Origin: CBDFLS01 sp965249185
GTDB lineage: Bacteria; Chloroflexota; Dehalococcoidia; Lucifugimonadales; Australimonadaceae
Direction: 5' to 3'
Assembly (NCBI GenBank): GCA_965249185.1
Contig: CBDFLS010000002.1
Location: 620,001 to 684,000 of the forward strand
Length of the DNA stretch: 64,000 bases
The notes under the pieces were generated by a model. That model was given only the letters and a program-made list of their open reading frames with translations, had not been told where the DNA came from and did no database searches. The position numbers and the translations under genes are program-made. How positions within the stretch are numbered: position 1 is the stretch's first letter; the number at the start of each line of letters is the position of its first letter. This document shows, one piece after another, positions 44,454-53,777 of the stretch.

Positions 44454-46186
44454 CCCGGCCTCGCGGCCTCCGACTGAAACGCCTCGGCGCGGTCCAGCAT
44501 CTGGCGGGCCACGTTCCGCACCTGCGGGCCTGGCGGGCTGCCCAGCATGGCGATAAGCTCTCCGATGCGCGGCTCCCGGTCCATGGGCACCACCTGGGCG
44601 TAGGTGCGGTCCATCAGCACCTCCTTGTCCACCCGCAGGTGATGGTCCGCGTAGGCGGCGATCTGGGGCAGGTGGGTCACGCACAGCACCTGGCTCATCC
44701 GGCCCAGGGCCCACAGCTTCCGGCCCACCGCCTCGCCAGTGCGCCCCCCCACACCGCTATCGATCTCATCGAACACCAGGGTGGGCACCGGGTCGTTGGC
44801 CCGCAAGGCCCCCTTGATGGCCAGCATCAGCCGTGACGTTTCGCCCCCGGAGGCGACCCTGGCCAGGGACTTCAGGCCCTCCCCCGGATTGGTGGCCACC
44901 CGAAACTCCACCCGGTCGATCCCCGTTCCGGTGAAGGCGTAATGGGTCCCTTGGGGAGAGGGCAGCCCATCGCCGGCCTCCTCCTGGCTCAGGGCCACGA
45001 CAAAGCGCACACCGTCCAGGCTCAGAGCGGCCAGTTCGGCGACCACCGCCTGCTCCAACGCCCCGACGGCTTCCCGGCGGGCCCGTGACAACTCCCAGGC
45101 GCCGCCGCCAGCCGCCGCGCGCGCCCGCGCCAGCTCGTCCTCCAGCTCGGCGAGACGCCGGTCCGCACCCTCCACCAGCTCCAGCTCGCCGCGAGCGTCC
45201 CGCGCAAAGTCCAGCACCGTTTCGGTGGTGTCGCCGTACTTCCGCTGAAGCCTCCGCAGCAGCTCCAGCCGCTCCTCCACCTGCTCCTGACGAGCGGGGT
45301 CATCCTCCAGGCTATCGCCGAAGGCGCGCACCTCCCGGGCCGCCTCCTCCACCTGGGCGTAGGCGGACTCAAGGGCGGCCACCTGCGAGGCCAACGCGCC
45401 AGTGGGGTCGGGCGTCCGGCCCAGGGCCTGACGCGCCGACGCGATGAGCTCCGCCGCCGACGGCGAGCCGTCGTGAAGCATATGGTGGGCGCTCTCGCAC
45501 GCCTCCCGAATGCCCCTGGCGCCGGCCAGCAACTCACGCTCCCGCTGAAGCGCCTGCTCCTCGCCGGGCTGAAGCCGCGCTGCGTCTATCTCGTCCACTT
45601 GAAAGGCCAGAAGCTCCCGGCGCTGCTCCGCCTGGCGCATGTCGCCCGAGAGCGCCGACTGCTCCAGCTCTAGACGGCGGACCTGAGCCACCCCCTCCCC
45701 CACGGTGCCCCGGAGCGTATCGAAGCCCCCATAATCGTCCAGAAATCTGAGCTGCACGGCGGGGTCCAGCAGCGAGAGGTGCTCTCCCTGCCCGTAGATG
45801 TCCAGCAGCCGCTGACCGGCGGTCCTTACAAGGCTCACCGGCACCGTGCGGCCGTTGAGACGGCAGAGGCTGCGCCCCTCGCGGTGCACCTCCCGGGCGA
45901 AGACGAGCAGGCCGTCCTCCTCCACGGGCAGCTCCAGCTCCGCCAAGGCCTCCGGCCCTCCGGACTGAGTGGATGAAAGCTGAAAGACGGCCTCCACCGA
46001 GGCGGTCTCCGCGCTGGCGCGAATCACGTCCCGGTCGGCGCGGCCACCCAGGACCATGTCCAGCGCGTCCACCAGAAGCGACTTGCCCGCGCCGGTCTCT
46101 CCCGTGATGACGTTGAAGCCCGGCGTCAGAGTGAGCCGGGTCTCCTCGATAACGGCGAAGTTCCGAACGGTCAGTTCCAGGAGCAT
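44450..46186 (-). CDS. recN: DNA repair protein RecN
   Basis: A 578-residue SMC-like ATPase used in double-strand-break repair. The Walker A motif GETGAGKS is at residues 29-36. Central coiled coils (about 160-380) are rich in Arg/Glu/Ala. The C-terminal ABC signature ASGGETSRLMLAIKGAL and Walker B TLVFDEIDSGVGG are intact. It is the last gene of an rsmD-coaD-coiled-coil-recN unit. Its stop overlaps that of the convergent AhpD-like gene. Confidence 0.96.
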   Translation of the reverse strand: MLLELTVRNFAVIEETRLTLTPGFNVITGETGAGKSLLVDALDMVLGGRADRDVIRASAETASVEAVFQLSSTQSGGPEALAELELPVEEDGLLVFAREVHREGRSLCRLNGRTVPVSLVRTAGQRLLDIYGQGEHLSLLDPAVQLRFLDDYGGFDTLRGTVGEGVAQVRRLELEQSALSGDMRQAEQRRELLAFQVDEIDAARLQPGEEQALQRERELLAGARGIREACESAHHMLHDGSPSAAELIASARQALGRTPDPTGALASQVAALESAYAQVEEAAREVRAFGDSLEDDPARQEQVEERLELLRRLQRKYGDTTETVLDFARDARGELELVEGADRRLAELEDELARARAAAGGGAWELSRARREAVGALEQAVVAELAALSLDGVRFVVALSQEEAGDGLPSPQGTHYAFTGTGIDRVEFRVATNPGEGLKSLARVASGGETSRLMLAIKGALRANDPVPTLVFDEIDSGVGGRTGEAVGRKLWALGRMSQVLCVTHLPQIAAYADHHLRVDKEVLMDRTYAQVVPMDREPRIGELIAMLGSPPGPQVRNVARQMLDRAEAFQSEAARPG

Positions 46187-46321
46187 AGGGACGGCTGTCT
46201 GCGCCGCGGCGCCATTATACCGCGCCCGATGGGGCCCAGGACGGCAAGGCCTCTCGAACGGCCACCCCGCGGACTCAAGCGCGGAGGCGCTGGGGGAGGC
46301 CGGAGCTGGGAACGGGGACGC

Positions 46322-46828
46322 CTAGGAGGCTTTGGCGGGCGCGGGCTCCGGCTCCTCGTGGCCCAAGACCACTAGCCCCCGCTGGACGGCGCCAAGGATG
46401 GCGGAGATCTCTTGCTCCAGCTTGTGCAGTGACTCTTTGGCGTACTGGTCGGCGCCGGCGCGGCGGTTGTTCGCCTCCCGCTGCACCTGCTCCAAGAGCC
46501 GCTGAGCCTTCACCTGGGCCTCCTCGATAACCTCCTCGGCCCGCTTCCTGCCCTCCTTGACCATCTCGCTCTCGTCCAAGCGAATGCGCGACTCCGTGTC
46601 GGCCGCCGCCTTGATACGTTGGGCGTCTTTGAGCGACTGGCTAACGATCTGCTCTCGCCGCTCCAGGACCTCCTGCGCATCCTGAACGCCCTGCGGGACC
46701 GCCAGGCGCATCTGGTCCACGAGCCCCAGGAGCTTCTCCGGATCGATCATGGAGCGGTGGAGCACCGGCACCTTCCTGCCTCCGGTGACCAGATTTTCCA
46801 GCTTGTCGATGAGCTCTAGGATTTCGAT
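46322..46828 (-). CDS. Coiled-coil protein (DivIVA/ATP-synthase-b-like), apparent non-standard start
   Basis: A 168-residue helical protein rich in Glu, Gln, Arg and Ala, with a long coiled coil from about residue 45 to 135. The family N-terminus IEILELIDKLENLV begins at ATC 46826-46828, preceded by AAGGGGGTG. No ATG, GTG or TTG is in frame until the Met of SMIDPEKLL about 27 codons later. Either an ATC start is used, an upstream base is wrong, or a shorter protein is made. It lies between coaD and recN. A role in cell division or envelope organisation is only suggested by fold. Confidence 0.72.
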   Translation of the reverse strand: MEILELIDKLENLVTGGRKVPVLHRSMIDPEKLLGLVDQMRLAVPQGVQDAQEVLERREQIVSQSLKDAQRIKAAADTESRIRLDESEMVKEGRKRAEEVIEEAQVKAQRLLEQVQREANNRRAGADQYAKESLHKLEQEISAILGAVQRGLVVLGHEEPEPAPAKAS

Positions 46829-46857
46829 GACCCACCCCCTTCTCGATGAACGTCGGA

Positions 46858-47337
46858 CTACAACTGAAACCGCTCTCGAAGGGCCATCACCACGTTGGCT
46901 GGCGCCAGGCCCGTGATATCGCCACCCAGTCGTGCGACCTCCTTCAGCAGGCTGGAACGCACGTACAAGTACTCGAGGCTGGTCATCACGCACACCGTAT
47001 CGATGTCCGGGGCCAGACTCCGGTTCATCAGCGCCATCTCGAACTCGTATTCGAAGTCGGTGGTCATGCGCAGCCCCCGCACGATGGCGCCGGCGCCCCG
47101 GGAGCGGGCGTAGTCCACCACCAGCCCCTGAAAGCTCGCCACCTCCACGTTGGTGAGGTCCCGCGCCACGTCCCGCAGGAACGATATGCGCTCCTCGGCG
47201 GAGAAGAGGGCGGGCTGGTCCGGAGCCGCGAAGACCGCCACCACCAGTTGGTCGAAGAGGCGGGAGGCCCGCTGAATGATGTCCTGATGCCCCTTGGTCA
47301 CCGGATCGAAGGTGCCTGGATAGATGGCGGTGGTCAT
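46858..47337 (-). CDS. coaD: Phosphopantetheine adenylyltransferase
   Basis: A 159-residue enzyme making dephospho-CoA from 4'-phosphopantetheine and ATP. The nucleotidylyl-transferase motif TKGH (14-17) sits in YPGTFDPVTKGH. RGLRMTTDFEYEFEMALMN and the C-terminal SSLLKEVARLGGDI match the family. Its start overlaps the rsmD stop as ATGA. Confidence 0.97.
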   Translation of the reverse strand: MTTAIYPGTFDPVTKGHQDIIQRASRLFDQLVVAVFAAPDQPALFSAEERISFLRDVARDLTNVEVASFQGLVVDYARSRGAGAIVRGLRMTTDFEYEFEMALMNRSLAPDIDTVCVMTSLEYLYVRSSLLKEVARLGGDITGLAPANVVMALRERFQL

Positions 47338-47909
47338 GCGGGCGACTCCACCGGCTCGCCCACCGGTTGCAGGGAGTAGAAGGCCAGCGAGGAGTCGCCG
47401 TAACGGCGCTCCGACCACCGGGCCAGCGCCCCACAGCGGGAGGGCGACGGCACCCGGCTGGCGTGGCCCACCACCACGGTGGCGTTGGGCAGCAGCAGGC
47501 CCGCCTCCTCCAAGCGTTCCAGTACGGGGGCTGGAAACGGGTCCCGGTAGGGCGGGTCCATGAGCACCAGATCATAGGCGCGGTCCAACACACCCAGCGC
47601 CCGCTCAACGCTCATATGCCACACTCGAGCCTGTTCCGCGAACCTGGTGGTCGCCAGGCTCGCCCGGATATCGGCGCACTGGCGCACGTCGGCCTCGACG
47701 AAGTCGGCGTGGGCGGCGCCCCAGCTCAGCGCCTCAATGCCGATGGAGCCGGTCCCTGCGTAGAAGTCCGCCACCACGGCGTCCTGGATGCCCAGCGGCG
47801 CCAAGATGTTGAAGAGCGCGCCTCGCACCTTGTCCGTGGTCGGCCGCACCCCCGGACGGGTGGGCGAACGGAGCCGCATTCCCCTAGCGGAGCCTCCCGA
47901 GACTCTCAT
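47334..47909 (-). CDS. rsmD: 16S rRNA (guanine-966-N2)-methyltransferase
   Basis: A 191-residue SAM-dependent methyltransferase. It has the N-terminal RVSGGSARGMRL and RPTTDKVRGALFNIL motifs, the SAM-binding DFYAGTGSIGIEALS (48-62) and the catalytic DPPY (118-121). First gene of the rsmD-coaD unit, overlapping coaD by four bases. Confidence 0.95.
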   Translation of the reverse strand: MRVSGGSARGMRLRSPTRPGVRPTTDKVRGALFNILAPLGIQDAVVADFYAGTGSIGIEALSWGAAHADFVEADVRQCADIRASLATTRFAEQARVWHMSVERALGVLDRAYDLVLMDPPYRDPFPAPVLERLEEAGLLLPNATVVVGHASRVPSPSRCGALARWSERRYGDSSLAFYSLQPVGEPVESPA

Positions 47910-48053
47910 GGCTTACCAACGTAGCAAGGGCCCTGAACTCGGCGCCTAACGCCTCAAGAAACATTTTAGCGGGCCCGCTAAAGCTGGTCAATAGTCTAAA
48001 CGTAGTTTGAAATCCTGTTCAACCTTTGTACTAGTCCCTACACCCCGCTCGGC

Positions 48054-48082
48054 TTTACTTATAGACTGGGCGGGAATACAAT
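48054..48082 (+). promoter_or_regulatory. Predicted promoter of greA-lysS
   Basis: TTTACT (48054-48059), a 17-base spacer and TACAAT (48077-48082), about 100 bases before the greA ATG. Confidence 0.55.
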
Positions 48083-48183
48083 ATGCGCGGCTGAGCCGAA
48101 ACCGGTCTGGGAGCGCAAGCGGGCCGTTGCTCAGCCTTTTCTTTATGCCCAAGAAGGCCCCAGGCCACCACGGAGCGAGGACG

Positions 48184-48660
48184 ATGGCCCAAGAAGAAAC
48201 TTATCTAACCTCCGAGGGGCTTCACGGCCTGGAGGAGGAGCTGGAGCATCTCCGCAGCGTCCGGCGCTCTGAAGTAGCGGAGCGCATACAGCAGGCCAAG
48301 GAGATCGGCGGAACGGTCGATAACGCCGAATACGAAGAGGCCAAGAACGAGCAGGCCTTCTTGGAGGGTCGCATCCTGACACTGGAGAGCATGCTCCAGA
48401 CCGCTGTCATCATCCCGGACCACAAGAAAGCGCCTTCAGAGGTAGTGGGAATGGGCTCCATCGTGACGGTGCTGTCGGCCAGCACCGGAAAACGGGAGGC
48501 GTACACTATCGTCGGAAGCACCGAAACCGCGCCTGCCGGTGGGCGCATCTCCAACGAATCGCCCGTGGGCAAGGCGTTGCTCGGCAAGCGTGCCGGCGAC
48601 CAGGTGGAGGTCCGCGTACCAGCCGGCACCCAGCGGCTCACCATCGTCACGGTCCGCTAG
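48184..48660 (+). CDS. greA: Transcription elongation factor GreA
   Basis: A 158-residue cleavage factor that rescues backtracked RNA polymerase. The N-terminal coiled-coil finger has LTSEGLHGLEEELEHL and the acidic tip around DNAEYEEAKNEQ. The C-terminal FKBP-like domain has ISNESPVGKALLGKRAGD. ATG 48184 is preferred because of GCGAGGA upstream; ATG 48148 would add 12 residues. lysS follows after 60 bp. Confidence 0.95.
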   Translation: MAQEETYLTSEGLHGLEEELEHLRSVRRSEVAERIQQAKEIGGTVDNAEYEEAKNEQAFLEGRILTLESMLQTAVIIPDHKKAPSEVVGMGSIVTVLSASTGKREAYTIVGSTETAPAGGRISNESPVGKALLGKRAGDQVEVRVPAGTQRLTIVTVR

Positions 48661-48720
48661 CCAGGACGGAGCGGCGGCCAAGGCCGCTCGCCGCTGCCGC
48701 GGGACCCCATCGAGGCGGCG

Positions 48721-50256
48721 ATGCCACAACGAGGCGAAGAGCTTCTCCGAAGCCGGCGCATCAAGCTCCAGCGGCTGCTGGAGCGCCATGTAGACCCCTA
48801 CCCGCCGCGCTACAACCGCACCCACACCGCTCGACAGGCGCTCCAGCTCTTTCTGGAAACCGAGGGCCAGGAGGGAAGTGAGGAGACCCAGAAGGTCTCC
48901 GTGGCCGGCCGCGTCATCAGGCTCCGTGACATGGGGAAGGCGTCTTTCGCCGACATCCAGGATGGCGAGGGGCGCCTTCAGCTCTTCCTCCGCAAGGACC
49001 TGCTGGGCGACGGCTACGCCCTGCTGGAGGACCTGGACCTGGGCGACTGGGTTGGGGCCACCGGCGGCCTCATGCGGACCAGGACTGGGGAGGTGTCGGT
49101 GCAGGCCACGGAGCTGGTGCTGCTGGCGAAGGCGCTCCAGCCCCCGCCCGAGAAGTGGCACGGGCTCCAGGACGTGGAGAAGCGGTACCGTCAGCGGTAC
49201 TTGGACCTGATCGTCAACCCCCAGGTCCAGGAGACCATGCGGACGCGCAGCAAGACCATCGCCGCCGCGCGCCGCTTCCTGGACGAGCGCGGCTTCCTCG
49301 AGGTGGAGACGCCGGTGCTGGTGCCGGTCCCCGCCGGCGCGATGGCCCGCCCCTTCGTCACCCACCACGAAGCCTTGGGCCAGCAGCTTTACCTCCGCGT
49401 GGCCACCGAGCTCTACCTGAAGCGCCTCATCGTGGGCGGGCTCGATAAGGTGTACGAGATCGGCCGGGTCTTCCGTAACGAGGGCGTGGACCTGGACCAC
49501 AACCCGGAGTTCACCCTGCTGGAGAGCTACGAGGCCTACGCCGACTACACCACGGTCATGGCCATGGTGGAGGAGCTGGTGTCCACCGTGGCCGAGCAGG
49601 TGCTGGGCTCCCTCAAAGTCACCCACGGCGGCCACGAGCTGGACCTGACCCCTCCCTGGCCCCGGCTGCCCCTTCGCGAGGCCATCGCCGAGCACAGCGG
49701 CATCGACATCGACGATTACCCGGACGCCGAGTCCCTGGCGGAGCGCCTGCGGGAGGCCAAGATCACGGTGACCTACGCCGAGAGCCGCGGACGGCTCGTG
49801 GACAAGCTGGTGAGCGCCTGCGTGGAGCCCCACCTGGTCCAGCCCACCTTCCTGGTGGACTACCCGGTGGAGATGTCGCCCCTGGCCAAGGCCAAGCCCG
49901 ATGCGCCCGGCTACGCCGAGCGGTTCGAGGCCTTCGCCGGCGGCATGGAGATTGCCAACTCCTTCACCGAGCTGAACGACCCCATCGTCCAACGCCAGCG
50001 GTTGGAGGAGCAGGAGGCGCTGCGCAAACGGTACCAGGGCGAGGAGCTGGACCGGCTTGACGAGGACTTCCTGGTGGCCCTGGAGCACGGCATGCCGCCC
50101 ACCGGAGGCCTGGGGATGGGGCTGGACCGGCTGGTGATGCTGCTGACCGGCGAGCGGAACATCCGCGACGTGGTGCTCTTCCCCCACCTGCGGCAGGATG
50201 CTGCCCTCGCCCCAAGTGCGAGGTCCCGAGCCGCTGATTCAGACGTGACGTCATGA
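48721..50256 (+). CDS. lysS: Lysine--tRNA ligase, class II
   Basis: A 511-residue synthetase that charges tRNA-Lys. The N-terminal OB fold (about 55-160) is followed by the class II core: motif 1 near ETPVLVPVPAGAMARPF, motif 2 in EIGRVFRNEGVDLDHNPEFTL, and motif 3 in GGLGMGLDRLVMLLT. A short C-terminal tail follows the last helix. It shares a transcription direction with greA and serS, with gaps of 60 and 33 bp. Confidence 0.97.
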   Translation: MPQRGEELLRSRRIKLQRLLERHVDPYPPRYNRTHTARQALQLFLETEGQEGSEETQKVSVAGRVIRLRDMGKASFADIQDGEGRLQLFLRKDLLGDGYALLEDLDLGDWVGATGGLMRTRTGEVSVQATELVLLAKALQPPPEKWHGLQDVEKRYRQRYLDLIVNPQVQETMRTRSKTIAAARRFLDERGFLEVETPVLVPVPAGAMARPFVTHHEALGQQLYLRVATELYLKRLIVGGLDKVYEIGRVFRNEGVDLDHNPEFTLLESYEAYADYTTVMAMVEELVSTVAEQVLGSLKVTHGGHELDLTPPWPRLPLREAIAEHSGIDIDDYPDAESLAERLREAKITVTYAESRGRLVDKLVSACVEPHLVQPTFLVDYPVEMSPLAKAKPDAPGYAERFEAFAGGMEIANSFTELNDPIVQRQRLEEQEALRKRYQGEELDRLDEDFLVALEHGMPPTGGLGMGLDRLVMLLTGERNIRDVVLFPHLRQDAALAPSARSRAADSDVTS

Positions 50257-50289
50257 AGCCCGCGCCCAAGGCGGAGAGCCGCTGACTCC

Positions 50290-51585
50290 ATGCTAAGCCT
50301 AGAGCTGCTGCGCCGGGAGCCCGACCGCGTCCGCCACGCGCTGTCCCGCCGCGGCGAGCAGGAGGCGGTGGAGCAGGTGCTGGCGCTGGACGAGCGGCGG
50401 CGCGCGGTGGTGCTCCAGAACGATGAGCTGCGCCGCCAGCGCAACGAGGCGAGCAAGGCCATCGGCCAGGCCATGCGAGGGACGGCGGACGCCGGTCAGG
50501 AGGCGGTGGAGGCCCAGCGGGAGGAGATGCGCCAGGTGGGCGAGCGCCTGAAGGCGCTGGACGAACAGGTGCGGACCCTCGACGAGCAGCTCCGCGGGCT
50601 CATGCTCACGCTCCCCAACCTGCCCCTGGACGATGTCCCAGACGGCGAGGACGGGTCGGCCAATGTCATCGTCCGCCAGGAGGGCACGCCCCGCGCCTTC
50701 GATTTCACGCCGCTGCCCCACTGGGACCTAGCCGAACGCCTGGGGGTTATCGACTTCCAGCGGGGCGCCAAGCTCTCCGGCGCCCGGTTCTACGTGCTGG
50801 TGGACGCCGGTATCCGGCTCCAGCGGGCGCTGGTGTCCTGGATGCTGGACCTGCACCGCACCCAGCACGGCTACCAGGAGATGGGCCTGCCCTACCTGGT
50901 GCGTCAGGAGGTGATGGAGGGCAGCGGAAACCTGCCCCGGTTCGCCGAGAACCTCTACCACGACGCGGAGGACGACCTGTGGCTGATCCCCACGGCGGAG
51001 GTGCCCCTGACCAACCTCCACCGGGACGAGATACTGGACCCCGGCACGCTCCCCATCAAGTACGTGGCCCACACACCCTGCTTCCGCCGCGAAAAGACGG
51101 CCGCCGGCCGTGACGTGCGCGGGATCAAGCGGGTGCACCAGTTCGACAAGGTGGAGCTGTACCAGTTCGTGGAGCCGGAGCAGTCCGGCGACGCCCTGGA
51201 GGCGCTCCTGGGCCACGCCGAAGCCGTCTGCCGCGGCCTGGACATCCCCTACCGGGTGGTGCGGCTCGCCACCGGCGACCTCGGCTTCCCATCGGCTAAC
51301 AGCTACGACCTGGAGATGTGGTCCCCCGGCTCCAAGGAGTGGCTGGAGGTAAGCTCCTGCTCCAACTGCACCGACTTCCAGGCCCGCCGCGCCAACGTCC
51401 GCTTCCGTCGCCAGCCGGGCGCCAAGCCCGAGCACGTCCACACCCTCAACGGCTCCGGGCTGGCGCTGCCCAGGGTGCTCATCGCCGTCCTGGAGAACTA
51501 CCAGCAGGCCGATGGCGCCGTGCGGGTGCCCACGGTGCTCCAGCCGTATCTGGGACTGGAGCGCCTGGAGCCGGCCGGCCCCTGA
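50290..51585 (+). CDS. serS: Serine--tRNA ligase
   Basis: A 431-residue class II synthetase. The N-terminal antiparallel coiled coil (about 25-110) grips the long variable arm of tRNA-Ser. The core contains TAEVPLTNLH, motif 2 in FRREKTAAGRDVRGIKRVHQFDKVE, and motif 3 in NGSGLALPRVLIAVLENYQ. SerS also charges tRNA-Sec, which matters given the two UGA-containing genes here; no selA-D gene is in the window. Confidence 0.97.
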   Translation: MLSLELLRREPDRVRHALSRRGEQEAVEQVLALDERRRAVVLQNDELRRQRNEASKAIGQAMRGTADAGQEAVEAQREEMRQVGERLKALDEQVRTLDEQLRGLMLTLPNLPLDDVPDGEDGSANVIVRQEGTPRAFDFTPLPHWDLAERLGVIDFQRGAKLSGARFYVLVDAGIRLQRALVSWMLDLHRTQHGYQEMGLPYLVRQEVMEGSGNLPRFAENLYHDAEDDLWLIPTAEVPLTNLHRDEILDPGTLPIKYVAHTPCFRREKTAAGRDVRGIKRVHQFDKVELYQFVEPEQSGDALEALLGHAEAVCRGLDIPYRVVRLATGDLGFPSANSYDLEMWSPGSKEWLEVSSCSNCTDFQARRANVRFRRQPGAKPEHVHTLNGSGLALPRVLIAVLENYQQADGAVRVPTVLQPYLGLERLEPAGP

Positions 51586-51700
51586 CCGCCTCCACCCTCT
51601 CTTGCAGGCCGTTGTCCACCGCGTACGGGAACAAAACGGCCCGGCGCCACGTCATGATAGCTGAACGGCCGATTTTTCAAACCCTATGGAGCTGAGAGCC

Positions 51701-52132
51701 ATGAGACTGATCACAAGAGCCTTCACAGCCCTGCTTGTCGGCGGCGTAGCCCTGGCGGCGGCCGCGTGCTCGGGCGGCGATGACACGCCCACGCCCACGC
51801 CGGCGACAGAGTTCGACAAGGTGGAGGTGGCGGCGCCCATCGAGAGCGTCCAGGTGCTGATCGCCGAGTCGTTCCCTCCCCAGTACTTCCTAGAGGTGGT
51901 CTCCGGGCTGCCCAACGGTTGCGTGGAGTTCGACCGCTACGAGGTGAGCCGGAATGGCGCCACGGTCCAGGTGAAGGTGACCAACCTGGCGCCGGCCCCC
52001 GGCGCGGACGTGGCCTGCACCGCCAACTACCGGACGGTGCAGCACAACATAGCCCTGGGCACCGACTTCGAGCCCGGCGCCACGTACACGGCCGTCGTCA
52101 ACGGCGTGACCGAGACCTTCGTGGCCCAGTAG
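51701..52132 (+). CDS. Lipoprotein of unknown function
   Basis: A 143-residue exported lipoprotein: signal peptide with lipobox AAAAC, then GGDDTPTPTP linker and a roughly 110-residue beta-rich domain. It has two cysteines (NGCVEF, DVACTA) that could form a disulfide. GGAG lies 9 bases before ATG 51701; ATG 51686 is in frame upstream. I recognise the domain only as one common in Chloroflexota lipoproteins. Function unknown. Confidence 0.75.
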   Translation: MRLITRAFTALLVGGVALAAAACSGGDDTPTPTPATEFDKVEVAAPIESVQVLIAESFPPQYFLEVVSGLPNGCVEFDRYEVSRNGATVQVKVTNLAPAPGADVACTANYRTVQHNIALGTDFEPGATYTAVVNGVTETFVAQ

Positions 52133-52672
52133 GGCACGCAGCCGTTCGCCCGCCGCAAACCGGGGCGGAGGGCCCTTTAGGGCCGCGTCGTACTGGCCCC
52201 TGAAGCGCATTCAGCAACGGAGAGTCGTCAAGCTGCGCAAAGACAGCTTGCAGAACCGATACGACAGGTGGGGTTTGAACCGCCGCTTGGACGGCGGTAT
52301 TATGCGAGTAGGCCATCGGGAAGGTGCGATCTTCTCGGCTGGTTTAGGAACCGTTGGGCGGCGCAATCGCCCGCGGCCCGCTTTTATTTCGCGAGAAAAT
52401 TGTAGCTGATACTAGCTACGAAGTCAAGCTAGTAACATCATCGCAGACAACCGAAGTCACACCCCGACGAGATCAGGTGCGACCTTCGGAATGTAGTCAG
52501 GGAAATACTCAAGAGAGGCGCGAGAAGCTGGCCGAAAGAGGGCAATATTCCCCTCTGCTTCAGGAGACGGCAATTTTATCTGAAGTCGCCAGTCTGAATT
52601 ACCAAACATGGTGAATAGCGGCTCAAAGGCGCTGTTGGCATCGGCATGCATGGGAAGAAATGAATTCCGAAA
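52133..52672. other. Intergenic region between lipoprotein gene and IS1595
   Basis: Roughly 540 bases without a convincing gene. An 86-codon open frame at 52354-52614 has no SD and no family features. A weak terminator-like hairpin (GGGCG/CGCCC then a T-rich stretch) lies at 52356-52388. From about 52390 the base composition becomes AT-richer than its surroundings. Confidence 0.5.
52356..52388 (+). terminator. Weak terminator-like hairpin
   Basis: GGGCG (52356-52360) pairs with CGCCC (52368-52372); the T-rich CTTTTATTT follows after a short GC stretch. It lies about 220 bases after the lipoprotein stop. Confidence 0.3.
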
Positions 52673-53517
52673 GGGTAAAGTCCCGTTTTAGCCACCGGAT
52701 TAGCTTTGAAGCAGCTTGAACAATGTCTTAACCTGTTCTGGTCCCAACAGACGCCGATGATTGTAGCGCCAGACATACTCAGCAAGATAGAGGGGCAGCC
52801 GTTCTCGGCGGACTCCCCCTTTGGCTGCCAGACGCCGCTTGAGATAACCCCAGAAGCCCTCCAAGCCGTTGACGTGGCTCCCTTGCCGATCGCTGAACGC
52901 CTGGCTGTGGTCCACAAGCCGGTGGACGTAGCCCCCCGCTGCGACGCCCGTGTAGCTGGTAAAGGTGTCCGAGCAGACGATGGAGCCACGTTGCACGCGT
53001 TGGTGCAGGAGCGGCAGCAGCGTCTTGGCTTCCACGTTAGGTACCACTTGCGCCCACACCAGGCCACCTCGACACAGGATCCCAAAGACAGCTTGCTTAG
53101 TGGTTCCACGGCCCCGCTTCGTGCCCCGAACACGCTTTGCCAGGCGCCTGTTGCGCCAGAAACCTCCCAGGTAGGTCTCGTCGACCTCCACCACGCCGGA
53201 GAAGACATGGGGAACGTCCCGGACCATGGCCTGGCGCACCACGATCAGGGCTCGCAGGACTCGCTTTCGCTCCAGGCGGGCCTCCTGGGCAATCACCTCG
53301 GCACTCTGCCCCAAGACGAACCAGCGCAACAGTCGCCGCCACTCCCCTGGCGACAACCGAAGCGGCAGCGCCCTGGGCACCCACTCGTAGTGGCAGACTG
53401 CACAACGACTCTTACCTCGCCGAATGCTCCAGCTCTTGGCGTGTTGACATCGAGGGCACCCAATCTTCCGTCCCATGCCACCATTCTCTCACAGGTGGCT
53501 GTTTTGGGACTATACCC
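52673..53517 (-). mobile_element. IS1595-family insertion sequence
   Basis: An 845-bp element. The left end reads GGGTAAAGTCCCG...AGCCACC and the right end, read inward, GGGTATAGTCCCA...AGCCACC, giving good terminal inverted repeats of about 24 bp. One transposase gene fills it. I see no 8-bp direct repeat in the flanks (TTCCGAAA left, TTGATTTA right), so the insertion is old or rearranged. Confidence 0.88.
52700..53476 (-). CDS. IS1595-family transposase (ISXO2-like)
   Basis: A 258-residue transposase. The N-terminal zinc ribbon uses Cys7, Cys10, Cys25 and Cys28. A helix-turn-helix segment follows, and then the ISXO2-like DDE domain: VEVDETYLGG, CSDTFTSYTGV and HVNGLEGFWGYLKRRL. The gene is intact and starts 41 bp inside the right end. 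Catalysis would be cut-and-paste with 8-bp duplications, as known for the family. Confidence 0.93.
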   Translation of the reverse strand: MGRKIGCPRCQHAKSWSIRRGKSRCAVCHYEWVPRALPLRLSPGEWRRLLRWFVLGQSAEVIAQEARLERKRVLRALIVVRQAMVRDVPHVFSGVVEVDETYLGGFWRNRRLAKRVRGTKRGRGTTKQAVFGILCRGGLVWAQVVPNVEAKTLLPLLHQRVQRGSIVCSDTFTSYTGVAAGGYVHRLVDHSQAFSDRQGSHVNGLEGFWGYLKRRLAAKGGVRRERLPLYLAEYVWRYNHRRLLGPEQVKTLFKLLQS

Positions 53518-53777
53518 TTGATTTATCCGTGGCCCCGCGGCTTCGGCGGTCCAAACCTACACAGCGCATCACGAGTTCCGCGGCGCGAGTCTCCCATTTT
53601 GCCTCTAGTCCCAGCCCCGGTTCAAGATGCGCCCGGTGCTTGCCAACCTCCTCCAGCGCTCTTTCGTCCCCAGATACCATTCTATATACTCAACCGAGCC
53701 AGGCCCCCATCTCCAGACGCCGCCCGCCAAGGATGCGAAGCGGTCGCCTCCGCGGCCCAGCGCTCATCAGGACTGAT
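53518..53777. other. Intergenic spacer before the MoaD-like gene
   Basis: No gene or repeat recognised. It likely contains the promoter of the MoaD/ThiS-like gene, but no clear consensus is visible. Confidence 0.45.

Noticed and set aside
46322..47608. A 428-codon minus-strand frame extending the coiled-coil gene upstream
   Set aside because: The extra part is coaD and rsmD read in another frame; its composition is shadow-like and it has no start signal.
52354..52614. 86-codon plus-strand ORF
   Set aside because: No ribosome-binding site, no family resemblance, and it overlaps a hairpin and AT-shifted intergenic DNA.
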